DNA of 64,000 bases from the NCBI GenBank assembly GCA_958299035.1, contig CATQJL010000223.1, positions 68,628,371-68,692,370 on the forward strand, given 5' to 3'. Below, one piece after another: positions 32,691 to 44,296 of this stretch. The position numbers were made by a program, and so were the translations under genes. Position 1 is the stretch's first letter. Every line of letters starts with the position of its first letter. A model generated the notes under the pieces. It searched no databases. It was given only the letters and a program-made list of their open reading frames with translations, and was not told the DNA's origin. Source of the stretch: Cylicocyclus nassatus. Lineage: Eukaryota > Nematoda > Chromadorea > Rhabditida > Strongylidae.

Positions 32691-33180
32691 TGTCAAAAAA
32701 ATATCTCACCAAAATTTAGTTGTCGAAATTTTTGCAAGCCTTTCCGTCCCTATCTAGCTCAATGCGGCGCTTCAATGCGACTGCAGAATCGCCTAAAATG
32801 CACGAAAACCTCGTTTTTTGAAAGCCCCGTGGAAGCAAATGTGCGAAATAGGTTTTTTCAGCCGAACCTTTGCCACAGTGGCAACACACCGTGGAGGTGG
32901 ATGCCAAGGGCAATGTAGTGTCGAAACGCGTAAGGAGGATATCGGGAGCGTCGGCTGTGCGAGCGAATCGTACTTTGCGGACCATTTTGAGGGCAGATTT
33001 TCGGGCGCAGAAGCAGAGGTGCGATGGATGGGGCCGGCCCTCCCCCTCTCCCTCCCCCCCCCCCCCCAATGGAAGGTGGTTCCAGCTACCACTGGCCGGC
33101 AAAAGTGAAGGTGGTAGTGCTAGATGCTCACCTCCGAAGAACTTCGACAGGGGGGGGAAGCACAGCTCGACGTCACTTTC
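32691..33180. repeat. Diverged, one-ended copy of family J element
   Basis: TCTCACCAAAATTTAGTTG, TTTTTGCAAGCCT, GCCACAGTGGCAACA and GTGGATGCCAAG..AATG, AACGCGTAAGG occur in the same order as in 54001-54426. The right end differs and includes a run of about 15 C (33055-33067). Overlapping frames on both strands are byproducts of the GC-rich repeat. Confidence 0.6.
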
Positions 33181-33500
33181 GCAAAAATTTTTTTTTCTCA
33201 AATGCTTCATAGCTTTCTCACGGACTAATAAAATGGAAAAATAAGAAAAACAAATTCAAAGAATAGAACCTATTTTTTGCTTATTTTACTATTAAAAAAT
33301 CGCCGTAGCCTACTGCGATCACCCGAAGGCCATACTGGCACGGGCGCATCTAAGCCTCAGCACTTCCCAGCAAATTCGGATAACAAAGTTTTTGATAAGT
33401 TTTAAAAGTTCTAATTCAGCGGTGCTTTTAGGGCCAGCAACTGTGACCCAACGGCCCTCTTTGAGGCCTATATGAAATAGCGTTAGGCCTTTTTGAAATA
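33181..33500. other. Unassigned sequence
   Basis: Nothing recognised. Confidence 0.4.
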
Positions 33501-34853
33501 GTGTTAAATAAATGGTGTATTTATCAATTAAAATCGGCTAGACTGTACGTATTTTATTAAGTAAATTTTGTTATAACGTACTGCGAAGGAAGTAGGTCGA
33601 TCCCGGCAGTAACCGTCGACAACCAGAACTTCGAATGATAAAATAACGAAAAATCATGCGAAATTTCCACTTTATAAATCTGGGGATTGAAGATATCAGC
33701 AATTGCGAGTCCATAGGTTTGGCAAATGTTGTTCTACCATATCTGAAAGAATCATGTCAGTTTGATCAGTGGCCGCCGAGAGCGAGAATTTTGCAAAATT
33801 AGGCGGTTTTAAGTTGCTTAATAACAGCTGACGCTTAGATTCTTATAAATCTGGAATGTGAAGATGTGCAATGTTGCGACTTCATAGGCTTCTTAAAGTT
33901 TGCCCTAACAGAATATGTCTCATTTGTATCGATCCATTCAAACGCCGCTGAGGTTCAGGCTCTCAAAGAAACAGGTAAAAACCGCTTTCTAGGATTCAAC
34001 AGCTCGCAACTTCTTCAGAATTGCATGAGTCATGTTGCGACTTCATAGGTTGGATTCTCTTTAAGAGTTTTTAGATGATGTGTGATATGTGGGGGTTTTG
34101 CGCCTCTCACGGCATGTGCCTGGGATGGAGACTTTTTATCACAAAGTCCCCACTGGCGGCCTCCAGCCAATAGATTGATGTGGGCGAGGTGGAGACTTTG
34201 TGACGAAGTCTCCACCCCCGGGCATATGCCGCGAGATGTGCGAGACCCCCACATATTTTATATATATATATCATCTAAGAGCTTTTGAAGAATAGGATCC
34301 AACCTTCAAAGTCGCAACATGATTTATGCAATTCTGAAGAAGTTCTAAGCTGTTGAAGTCTAAAAAGCGATTACCTGTTTTTTGAGAGCCTGAATCTCGG
34401 CGGTATCTTAGTGGATCGGAATAGCTTAGACATATTCTGATAGTGCTTACCTTACTCTACAAAATCTATGAAGTCGCAACATTGCACACCTTCACATTCC
34501 AGATTTAAAGGGGTCTAAACGTCGGCTGTCACTAAGCAACCTAAAACCGCTTAGTTTTTGAATACTCGTTCTCGGCGATCACTGCTCAAGTCAACATGGT
34601 TCCTTCAATGTCTGGTTAAACAGCACTTACCTTTCAAAACCTGTAAAATCGCAATTGCTGACATCTTCAACCACCAGATTTATAACAGTTATAATTCGCA
34701 TGGTTTTTCGCTGTTTTATTATTCGAAACTCTGCTTCGGTGGTTACTCTTGGATGGACCTACTTTCTTCGCAGTACGTTATAACAAAATTCACTCAATAA
34801 AACACGTAAAGTCTAACTAAGTTTTAGTTACAAATACATCATTTGATTAACAC
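33501..34853. mobile_element. Foldback element of about 1.35 kb (GTGTTAA ends)
   Basis: Arms are inverted throughout: GTGTTAAATAAATGGTGTAT at the left mirrors ATACATCATTTGATTAACAC at the right. TTTTGTTATAACGTACTGCGAAG is followed by GATATCAGCAATTGCGA and GATGTGCAATGTTGCGACTT, and all have mirror copies. No coding sequence, and no clear target duplication. A second palindrome (34085-34258) sits exactly at its centre. Confidence 0.75.
34085..34258. repeat. GC-richer palindrome at the centre of the foldback
   Basis: ATATGTGGGGGTTTTGCGCC mirrors the end near 34238-34257; GGAGACTTTTTATCACAAAG mirrors CTTTGTGACGAAGTCTCC. Base composition differs from the host element, suggesting a separate insertion or a captured end. 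Confidence 0.65.
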
Positions 34854-35593
34854 GTTTATTTCAAATATCTATGCCGCTGTACTCATCGTATTTGTGGCCC
34901 TAAGGAGGGCTGTTGTTTCACAGTTGTTGACCTTAAAGATTACCACTGGGTTAGAGCTCTTGAAATTCATCAAGAAGCTTTGTTCTCCGAATTTGTGGGA
35001 AGGGCTGAGGCGTATAGATGCGTCCATGTCAAGATGGCCTTGAGGGGCTCGCAGTAGGCGACGCCGAGTTCCTAAAAGTGAACTACATAAAAACATGCTC
35101 ATAATACTTTCTTTTGCGTTCGTTTTGCTTATTTTCTTTTTTTTAGCTTCAGCAAAAAAATTCCAAAACCCAAAAGTGAAAGTGGTCGCCCAGTACCAGC
35201 TCAAAAGTGAAGGTAAGCGGAGACTCAACACCGACTATCGCACATCTGCGTAGAAGGGTCCGGATCGGGTAGGACTGGGGCGGTACCGTTCCTGGATGCT
35301 TAGGGGATAATATAACGAAATGTGTAGAGACCTGCTTTACCCCAATTTTGGTGCGAACTCCTTCAAAGGATCATGCTTCTTTCTACATGATTAGCGTTTA
35401 GTTCACTCTTCTAAGCCCTTGAAAGACGGTATCAGAAAGAAATTTTTGAATAGATTCTGCGCAAACATTGGTTTCATGAATAAGCTTTGTAAGCTTGACA
35501 GCATCACTTTCCTTCTCATTACGGCAATTCCAAATGTAGGCATAGTAGGAACAGCCGAGATTGTCAAATTTTGAGAAAAAAATTTTTTTGGCA
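34854..35593. other. Unassigned sequence with one long minus frame
   Basis: The minus frame 35231-34869 (120 aa) is open but not recognised, and a second minus frame (35706-35398) overlaps the start of the next element. No splice context supports either. Confidence 0.25.
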
Positions 35594-37448
35594 TTAGGCT
35601 GGCTCGAAAGTTCTTGGATTCTTGGACATCTCCAGACGAAATCCTCTTTTTCGAAACCTAATGCATGTATATCCGATAGAGATAACCATACAATGGAGCA
35701 AAGCAAGCTCTACAGGTAGGTATGCAAATGTTCGCACCAGCTTCGACCCACCGTAAGTTTACATTCAGAATCCAAATAGTAATGAAGACTCGAAAAATTT
35801 GGGAAAAAATGCGTATCTTCGTTCAAAGAAAATCCTACGGACCTCCAACTCACTCACGCAAATCACACCACATCAGGCACTTATATGTACCGCTGCTGTA
35901 ATTTTCTTAGATATCGAGAAAATGAAAGTTCTTATGCTTACAAAAACGTAGTAATTGTATACTACAAACCCTTAATAATATAACACTAAATTTTCAGCTT
36001 TCTACAGGCCCTAGTTTCCAAAAAGTACCGAGTTGAGCTATCCTCACTCTGGTGTTCCATGCTAAATCAATATTATTCAATATTATGGCTTAGGGAAAGC
36101 TAAAAATTTATGGTTACACTTCTAAGAGCTTGTACAGTACAATTACGTGGGTGGAAACAGCACATCTTCGTTGTAAATGAAAAGAAAATACAGGAACGGT
36201 ACATATGAATGTCTAATGTATTAGGTTGTCAAGAAAATAATGTCGTTTTTTATTTGCTTGCTTTAACAAAGACACCAGACTCAACCCAACAAAGGATGAT
36301 ATGTACTGTTCGATAGAGCAAAGCAAGCTCTACAAGATGGCCTCCATGATTTTGCGACAAACTCGATCCACGGAAAGTTCGAACTCAAAATCTGAAGATC
36401 TCCAAATGACCAAAAAATAGAAAAAAAAATCAGATCTTCGTCCAAATAATTTCTACGGACTCATTAGTACTTAGTTTCGCACTCATTAGTACTTACGATT
36501 AGGTTACCGATATGTGCAGTTGCTGTATTTTCTCCTTGACTAGAAACTAAGAAAACGAAGATTTTCGTGTTTTTCTAGAAGCAATGCTGAGCCGTTCTTG
36601 CATATGTGATTCTATACCTACAAGCCTAGGTAAGTATAACTGTAGATTTTCAGCCCATTCCGAGCGGTACTTTTCGAGAAATGCCGCTTTCAGAACTGAA
36701 ACTGAAACGAAGAAAGCTGATTTCGATATTTCTCGAAAACTACCACTTGGAATGGGCTGAAAATCCACAGTTATACTTACCTAGGCTTGTAGGTATAGAA
36801 TCACATATGCAAGAACGGCTCAGCATTGCTTCTAGAAAAACACGAAAATCTTCGTTTTCTCAGTTTCTAGTCAAGGAAAAAATACAGCAACTGCATATAG
36901 GGGTACCACTCATCGGAAGTACTGATGACTGCGAGTGGGAGGTTCACCGTAGAAATTATTTGGACGAAGATCTGATTTTTTTCGATTTTTTGGTCATTTG
37001 GAAATCTTCAGATTTTGAGTTCGAACTTTTCGTGGATCGAGCTTGTCGCAAAATTATGAAGGCCATCTTGTAGAGCTTGCTTTGCTCTATCGAACAGTGC
37101 CTTTTACTCTTTGTTGGGTTGAGTCTGGTTGCTTTGTTAAAGCAAACAAATAAAAAACGACATTATTTTTTAGACAACGTAATAGTATGCAATTATGAGC
37201 AAGTCGGAGATCCGTAAAATTTTTTTGAACAAAGATATGAATATTTCCCAATTTTTCAAGAATTCAGTACGACTCAGATTCTGGATGCAAACTTACGACG
37301 GATCAAAGCTGGTGCGAACTTATGCAAACCATCTTGTAGAGCTTGCTTTGCTCTATGGAATGGTATCTCTCTCGGATGTACATGTTAGGTAGAAATAATT
37401 CTAGAAAAGAATTCTAGAAAATGACCGAGAACTTTCAAGCCAACCTGA
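35594..37448. mobile_element. Mariner-type foldback element interrupted by a relative (family F)
   Basis: Left TTAGGCTGGCTCGAAAGTTC and right GAACTTTCAAGCCAACCTGA are inverted. The arms share AGAGCAAAGCAAGCTCTAC-type and TGCAAATGTTCGCACCAGC-type blocks. A complete element (36222-37182) of the same broad family sits inside. Confidence 0.75.
36222..37182. mobile_element. Foldback element nested in family F (family E)
   Basis: Left TTAGGTTGTCAAGAAAATAA and right TTATTTTTTAGACAACGTAA are inverted with TA flanks; the next bases (TGTCGTTTTTTATTTG) are also mirrored. The arms pair nearly to the centre at about 36700. Two near-identical frames on opposite strands (36768-36547 and 36681-37073) are mirror images of the same arm, not genes. 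Confidence 0.82.
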
Positions 37449-37937
37449 TAGATTGCAGCAAATGCATAGCAGAACAAATGAGGTTTTTCCTTACACCTTT
37501 CATTAATGGTTCAAATTAGCCAATTTTTTCGATCAAAAACCAACAAACATTGACCTACAACTAAATTCATCAAAATTAAACAAAGTGCGGGAGAAGCACT
37601 TTCATGAAAACTGCTCAAAATGGGGGACTTTTATTAGACTTTGATGCTCATATGCTTGGCTTTGACAAAATGAAAGTACAAGTCATTCAAATTTGGTAGT
37701 GAAATTTATTAAGTTCAACATTTTCGCTTATGGGCAACATTCTCCGAGTGTAATATTGTACATATTTTTGTGAGAGAACGACTGATGCACACTTTTGACG
37801 AGCGATTGCGCTTTGTACTCCACGCGTTGTAAATATACCTGCTCTGATGAATACCAAGTTTATCGAGTTATGACTAAGTATAGTTAAGCAGTGAGGTAAT
37901 CAAATCGTTGAGGGAGTGTACTGTTTCTGAATTGCAG
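37449..37937. other. Unassigned sequence
   Basis: No gene or repeat recognised. GTAATC at 37893 could be the donor of a 45-nt intron ending at 37937. Confidence 0.3.
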
Positions 37938-38182
37938 CTGCCCCGGTATGGAACTGTATGATTACTTTTAACTTGCAAGATTTTCGCAAAAGCTTTCAAA
38001 CATCATCTTCCAAATCAAAAGCAGGACATACGTTTGAAAAATTACTTAAAGAGGTTAAAGCACATGATGTTACTCACTCTATAAATTATTTTATGCCAAG
38101 AAAAGCTTTCCTAAATTTGTGGCACAAGATTAGGAATTCAATAGGCTCAAAGCAAGGAAGAATATTTTTGTGGTGTTATTAA
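37938..38182 (+). CDS. Candidate terminal exon, unknown function
   Basis: A consensus acceptor (TTTCTGAATTGCAG) ends at 37937 and is followed by one frame open for 81 codons to a TAA at about 38180. The peptide is charged and helical in texture (FNLQDFRKSFQTSSSKSK, KLLKEVKAHDVTHSINYF, KAFLNLWHKIRNS). An ATG at 37958 would give 74 aa on its own. No family is recognised, the sequence before the acceptor is closed in all frames (it could be an untranslated first exon), and no poly(A) signal was checked with confidence. Confidence 0.3.
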
Positions 38183-39082
38183 ATACCCAAAAAGGCCATG
38201 ACGTACGCCAAGCCACGTTCCTTACCAGTTTTAGCAGTTCGTATAGTGATACTCTTATTGGTAGCTGTTAGAGCACCTCTTCCTAGCTCGTTTCACCGTT
38301 GACTCTGTACCTGCAATTTTCTTCAGAACAAAGGCTGAAAATTCGCAGGCGATTTGTCATTTGAGACCTGTTGCACACCCGTTCAAAATGAGTTATAAAG
38401 GCTCTGAGACGAAAGGGAGGGAGGGGGTTGTAAAAGCGCAGGGGATTGAAAGATATGAGCTTACAATTAGTTAGCAAAAGGAAACCCAGTAGCATTTGCA
38501 AGCACACCAATTAATGCAAATGGTTTTGTATAAAGTGATAGCGCGTAATCTGTCTACAGAATGTTGCTGTTGTACTAGATGTGTGAGGAGCGAGATGCTA
38601 GATGGTCTCGAAAGTCTACGACTTCGATCTCACTTTTATTTGAAGCTGCAAAATGCACAGGAATTGAGATAGTCAAGCACTAAGAACAATTCTCTGTGGG
38701 TATGGAAGAGTTCATCGTATTTGCGACTCAAAAGCCAGATTGATTTTGCTATGTCTTTTGCATCACATTGGTTATTTCTCAGCAGTGGTTCAGCATGCTT
38801 TTAGTTTTTATTTCAATATGCTTAACTATGCACCTTTGCTTCAACCAATCGGGAGCTCCGTGACCTAAATAAGGCTAAATGATTAGAGAGCATGTTCGCG
38901 AGGCAGGCGCAGTCTGCATCGCGGACGCGAGCAGTCCCCTAGATCATGAAGCCCCGCCTACCATCAGCCAATCTAATTGAAGCAAAGGGTATAGTAATTG
39001 CAGCGCGGGCAACCGAAACTCTAAACTAGCAATGCGTGTTCTTCTAGCTTGTGATGTTAACTCTGCAATAGTAGAAATTATA
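38183..39082. other. Unassigned sequence
   Basis: No gene recognised. CGTGACCTA.ATAAGGCTA...AGAGAGCA near 38868-38892 recurs in diverged form at 41408-41445 and suggests a dispersed repeat. Confidence 0.35.
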
Positions 39083-40567
39083 CTTGGGTCCGAATCGAAT
39101 AGAAATTCGATCATTCGAATAAAACATTCGAATGTATTCGTATTCGAAATTCGATATTCGGAGTTCTTCCACTTTCTAATAATATTCGAAACTCGAATAA
39201 TTGAGAGAACGGGGTTTCGAATAAAATTCCAAACTCGGATAATCAAAAAACAGGGTTTCGAATAAAATTCGAAAACTTGAATAATCAAAAAACGAGGAGT
39301 CGAATATTATTCGAAAACTCGAACAACCAAAAAACGGGGTTTCGAATGGATTTTATTCGAATGTTTTATTCGAATGTTTATTCGAATTCGTATTCGAATG
39401 AACTAGTAGTCAGAGCTGAGTATCAAGCTCACTTCGTCCGCGTTTTTTTTTTTCGCAAAACTCGGCAATGCATCTTTTGCTACCGATATGACCTCTGAAC
39501 TGTAAGGAGAGTCGCATTCTTTCGACTGCTTGCGACAGTAAAAAAAATCATATGTGATTTTAATTGATGCTTTTTCGATCAATGAGGTTGTTCGCACTGC
39601 TATTGGCACCAAATCAGCAAAGAAGCCATCAAATTCAAGCTCATGTTCCGAGTTCTCCTGTTTCATATATTAGAAGTGTTTTGAAATGCCTATTTTTTCT
39701 TTCTTTGCATCGCTCATGCTTGTGGCACGCAAAGTCCACGCTAGTGAGCATCTTGCTCGCAAATTGCACAACTGCCTCTATTCGCTACCTTAGAGATTTT
39801 TTGCGAATTGTATTTTGAGTAAAGGAATCGCAGTTGTAATGGAGGATCAGACGGTTTAGATCGCCGTACGCGATTTGCCAGTTACGAGGTGTCTTCAAAT
39901 ATAACGCCAGCTTACCACAAATGTTTAGCGTGTACAACTCAATAAAAATATAAATGCTTTGCATTCCGTACTTCTAGAGTAAGTTTTGATCAAAATATAT
40001 TGACTGCTTTTTTAGATCGTCCAATAATGGGTAAAATACGACTGCTTGCTGATGTATAGACTAGTTGCCAACCGACCAACTTCTTCGATTTTTGGAAAAT
40101 CTCGAACTACGAGGTTGGGAGTTGGTAGAGGGGGGTAAATGAGGATGCTGATCAAAATCGAAGTCTATTTTATCGATTTCAGCGATTTTTGGAAAATTTT
40201 GAGCTAGGAGTTGGTGTAGGGGATACAAGGGTGCTGATTATGAATGGATCGGCTTGAGCTAGATATGTCGGCAAGTTTGAGATTTGGTTGCTCTAGTCGT
40301 TCGATAAATCATTCGAATATTTATTCGAAATTCGACTTCCAAAGTTCGAATATATTCGATATTCATTCATTCGATAGTTTTGATTTTCCGAATTTATTCG
40401 GAGTTCATTCACTCGAGAAGTTTTGAACCTCGAATTTATTCGATATTGGTTTATTCGAGATTTTTTATTTCCGAATTTATTCGATATTCGTTTATTCGAA
40501 ATTTTTCGTTTTCGAATTTATTCGATATTCATTCATTCGATGAAAAATTTTCGAATTACCCAAGTAT
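39083..40567. repeat. Unit with TTCGAAT-rich inverted arms
   Basis: Left arm 39083-39410 and right arm 40300-40567 consist largely of TTCGAA-containing words (CATTCGAATGTATTCG; ATTCGATATTCATTCATTCG). The outer boundaries are inverted: ATACTTGGGT near 39081 and ACCCAAGTAT near 40559. The middle (39411-40299) is not recognised except for a Helitron-like fragment at 40075-40240. Similar arrays are at 30110-31150. Confidence 0.6.
40075..40240. repeat. Diverged fragment of the 26602-27087 Helitron-like element
   Basis: GATTTTTGGAAAAT, AGGTTGGGAGTTGGTAGAGG and GAGGATGCTGATCA occur twice in tandem-like fashion and match the left half of the palindrome at 26780-26860. Confidence 0.5.
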
Positions 40568-41065
40568 AGTAGAAATGCTCTTGCAGAAAATGTTTGTAGT
40601 GTACGTGTTTGCTTTACGTTGTAAAAAAATATCACGTACCTTTTTATCGCATCTCGAAGACGTCTTCCAAAAAATTTGAAGTAAAGGCAGCAAAGAGGTG
40701 GGAAGCTTGAGGATTTGAATGAATGGGTGTCTAGTAGAGTGCTCATAGACTCGAAAGATAGGGTTGCAGTCAATGAAGAGCAGCGAGCTTGAAAAATGTG
40801 ATTCTAGCAGATTAGCACACGTTTCAAAGTTATAAAAATTTGAATTTGCGCCCAAAAAATGTTAGGTACTGCAAAAATGAAAACGAAGCAGCGCAATTTT
40901 CTTGAATAGTAAGGAGAAAAGGGTAGTGCGGATCACGATTTAGAGCAAGCAGGCTTTATAGACTTAGTAAATTTAGATGCAGCCCATTTTTTGATTTTTT
41001 GTTGACATATGAAACCTTGAGAAATGTTCAGCAGAAAAGACCGAATCTTGCAGTAATAGCAGAGC
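40568..41065. other. Unassigned sequence
   Basis: Overlapping open frames on the minus strand (40492-40855) extend into the AT-rich array and are not recognised. No repeat ends seen. Confidence 0.35.
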
Positions 41066-41240
41066 CAGTGGCGGACCGAGTGGAGCCCCCCCTCCCCGAA
41101 TTGGGTGGCGAAATTTTTGAAATTCAATTACATGGGTTATAAAAATGTGCAAGTGACTTGCTTATTCTTGTAAATGATCGAAAAACTTAAATTTTTAAAA
41201 AATTCAAATTAGCCTTCAAAAAAATTTTTGCGCTATCCAA
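41066..41240. repeat. One-ended copy of the small hAT-like element
   Basis: CAGTGGCGGACCGAG, then a C-rich tract, ATGGGTTATAAAAATGTGCA and AGTGACTTG match the complement of the right half of 11216-11502. The other end is missing or too diverged. Confidence 0.6.
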
Positions 41241-41912
41241 TCATGTGGTAACCAAAATCATATCAAAATTCCAAACAACTGATGCTTACCACTGCAGACA
41301 GCTTCGCTTCTGTGGGTTGTGTCGACTTCAGAATCGGATGCTCTTAGGTAAGATCCAACCAGAAGTACCCTTTGATTCAACTGGAATGGCGGCTGGGAGG
41401 CGGGGTTTCGTGACCTAGTTAAGGCTAGAGAATGATCAGAGAGTACGAGCGCGAAAAAGATGCCGACTGTGTGTGTTTTGTTTTTGATCTTGTTTTGTGT
41501 TGTTTTCGATGTGTTTTTGATGTTTTCTATCCTTTTTAGGTACTACACTTTGAAATGATGTAAGCTATAACAATCAGCCAGTCTCTCTAATTTTGCGATT
41601 GCAAATTCGGACTGAGGACGCCCAAAGATGGACGGTGTGTGTAATGCACACATAATCGTATGAAGTGAATCGACTGTTTACATATAAAACTCATACACTG
41701 TAACTTTGTCTAATAGGATGCTTGTGACTTATCTCCTTTGTATGTAAGCGAAGAGGCTGAAATTTTCTTCCCTATAAACAAGCCACGACGCAAAAGATAG
41801 GCTACTTTTCGCGGCGATTTGCTGGGTCCCTCTATCAATTTATTGATGTGTACTTGCAATTCAAGAATAAAAGCTTATTAAACCATCGAATCATTTTCCC
41901 AAATAAAGCATT
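41241..41912. other. Unassigned sequence
   Basis: Contains a diverged copy of the CGTGACCTA repeat (41408-41445) and a run of TGTTTT-type words (41480-41530). No gene recognised. Confidence 0.35.
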
Positions 41913-41913
41913 A

Positions 41914-42784
41914 GGGTGATCGGTGAAAAATGGGGCAGCTTAATTTTTATTAGATTTTGAGATTTTTTTGTTCTCACCAACAGCAAGCAGGCTGCAACTT
42001 AAACGTCGCTTACATAACCGACCTTACCTAGCCTATTATTCTGGCAACGCGTTACCGCTCCTCTCTCATAACCGTACGCGTGGCGCCGTGAAAAACTCAG
42101 ACAGGGTTTTTGAAACAATTCTCAATTTTGCGCTACTATACTGTAAAGTCGTAAAGCAATTGACACACCATTCGAAAGAGCTCTTCATGCTCTTTCAAAA
42201 AATATATTAAACATACAGTATTTCCTTCTATCTCTGGATAAAAAAACCGAAATACCTGAAAAGTCGCAGAGAATTTTTTTGGCGCAATAAAAATCCAAAA
42301 AATCATGTTTTGCCTTGTATTTTCCGAAGATAGACAAAATCTGAGGTAATCTGCATATGGATGGATAGAGCGTAAAAAGCTCTATCAGATGGTGCTTAGA
42401 AAACATGCGTTCACCTGCAAAGAATTGAATAATGCGTATTTTTGTTCTCAGAGGTGCTAAAGGTCATATCTCCTGACTTTAAAAGTTGAGGCCATCGAGC
42501 CGTCGTGAGTCTGGTGACTGTCCCACCACCCACTTAGCAGTGGTACTTTGGTTGGTCACACATGTTTCACTGCGCAAATACTGCCCAAATATAATTTGTC
42601 AAAATGACTAACTTTGCATTTCAGCCACTATAAAAATTATTACGTAGGTATGACCTTATATAGATATTTTCTGAAAGAGAATAATTTATTCTAACATCTT
42701 TTAAAACTGGGAAGTTCAATCATCTTTCTTTTTTGAGAAATCTACAGTTATTCTCTAGGGGCCCCTTTTTTCTACCGATCACCT
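41914..42784. mobile_element. Tc1/mariner-like miniature element with GGGTGATCGGT ends
   Basis: Left GGGTGATCGGTGAAAAATGG and right, on the other strand, AGGTGATCGGTAGAAAAAAG; both are bordered by TA. 871 bp. A minus frame (42406-42185) and a plus frame (41968-42210) are not recognised as transposase. Confidence 0.65.
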
Positions 42785-42786
42785 TA

Positions 42787-43479
42787 ATAGAAAGAGCGGT
42801 GAAGACCATTTACATTTCATGGCGAGGGCGATGCTGTTTCACGAAAAGAGGTGATCAAGAAGGAGGACAAAAACTAGGGTGCGCTGGAAATCAGAAGCAG
42901 AAGCAGGAATGAAGAAAGAAAGAGGTTACAAGATTAAAAATGAAGAGATGAATTGTGAGTTACAAAATTCTTAATAACCATGCTAGGCGGTTTACTCATT
43001 GAATCGGGAACGTCGGTTAGTATAGAATGAATTTCATTCGCAAACAACAAAGCCGTTAGGGTATAGAAAATTAATGCTCACATAGCATACCTAAGGAATC
43101 ATGAAAAACAGTTTTTTCCTACTTTGTAATTGCCAATATGAAAAGTTCTTCTTTATCCATAAAGAATTTTTTCTATTATTTCATCGAGTCTTGTAGATTG
43201 TGTGCGTCGACACAGAAGGCAATTTCTTCTTGTGAGGACGAGATCAAAGCCTTCTGCTTTCGAATCTTACGCTACTACAAGTCTTTGCAATACCTCGACT
43301 AGAATACCGCGCGTACTTTTTGAAAAAAAAAAGACGCGAATCGAAGTAGACCTACGCGAGATCGCCTGACTCATGTGACATTACGGTAGCGTGGCCATTT
43401 CTCGCTTCGGATTGGAGGAAATCTCCAAAGACTGCATTCGACTCAACTCGGCCGCCTAGCGTTTTTTGATATATTGGAA
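42787..43479. other. Unassigned sequence
   Basis: No gene recognised. 43330-43450 is locally GC-rich. Confidence 0.35.
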
Positions 43480-43541
43480 GTGGGAGTACGGTAGGTAACG
43501 GGAGAAAGTCAATTTACACGAACACGCATGAAAAATATATA
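43480..43541. repeat. Isolated terminus of repeat unit T
   Basis: GATATATTGGAAGTGGGAG then TACGGTAGGTAACGGGAGAA match the right terminal repeat of the unit at 46104-48168 (48065-48110). The adjoining mariner-type element begins at 43546. Confidence 0.65.
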
Positions 43542-43545
43542 TGTA

Positions 43546-44284
43546 TTAGGTTGGTCCAAAAGTTCGTTCGCACCATTTTCAAAAAATCATAACTTCCTTC
43601 CCTCACAATGATTTTGCGCAGATCAAATTTTATTGGAAAGCGTAAAGCAAGTAGCTTCTAAGAGTTTCCTGAGGAGTTTCCAATGTGCTCAGATTGCAGA
43701 GATAAAAATGAAAGAACGAAAACATCCAAAATTCAGAATTTTTGAGAAACAATTCCAAAAATCTAGAAACTGCGCGATAAAATCCAGCAAAGCCATTATC
43801 CTAATTTTTCTTATATTTGATTACTGACTGAGTTAAGTTTGTGCTGATCGAGCTCTTCTTTCAAAAGTCATGATTTTTTGAAAAAAAAATGCCGAAAAAT
43901 CAATTTCTTAGGAATTCTTAGGAAATCGATTTTTTGGCATTTTTTTTTCAAAAATTCATAACTTCTGAAAGAAGACCTCGATCAGCACAAACTTGACTCA
44001 GTCAGTAATCAAATGTAAGACAAATTAGGATAATGGCTTTTCTGGATTTTATCGCGCAGTTTCCAGATTTTTGGAATTGTTTCTCAAAAATTCCGAATTT
44101 CGGATGTTTTCGTTCTTTCATTTTTATCTCTGCAATCTGAACATGCTGGAGAGTAGCCAAAGGACTGTTGGAAACTACATGCTTTATGCTTTCCAATAAA
44201 ATTTGAGTTGCGCAAAATCATTGTGAGGGAAGGAAGTTATGATTTTTTTGAAAATGGTGCGAACGAACTTTCGGACCAACCTAA
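43546..44284. mobile_element. Mariner-type foldback element, family B (copy B2)
   Basis: Left TTAGGTTGGTCCAAAAGTTC and right GAACTTTCGGACCAACCTAA with TA flanks. The palindrome is centred near 43915 with mirrored AAAAAATGCCGAAAAATC. Two similar 64-aa frames on opposite strands are arm mirrors. 739 bp. Confidence 0.87.
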
Positions 44285-44296
44285 TATATAAATATA

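Noticed and set aside
32716..33244. Overlapping frames of up to 164 aa on both strands
   Set aside because: They run through a GC-rich repeat with poly-C and poly-G tracts; the related element at 54001-54426 does not preserve the protein.
36547..37073. Two similar 70-130 aa frames on opposite strands
   Set aside because: They are mirror images of the two arms of the foldback element at 36222-37182; the shared peptide arises from the inverted repeat.
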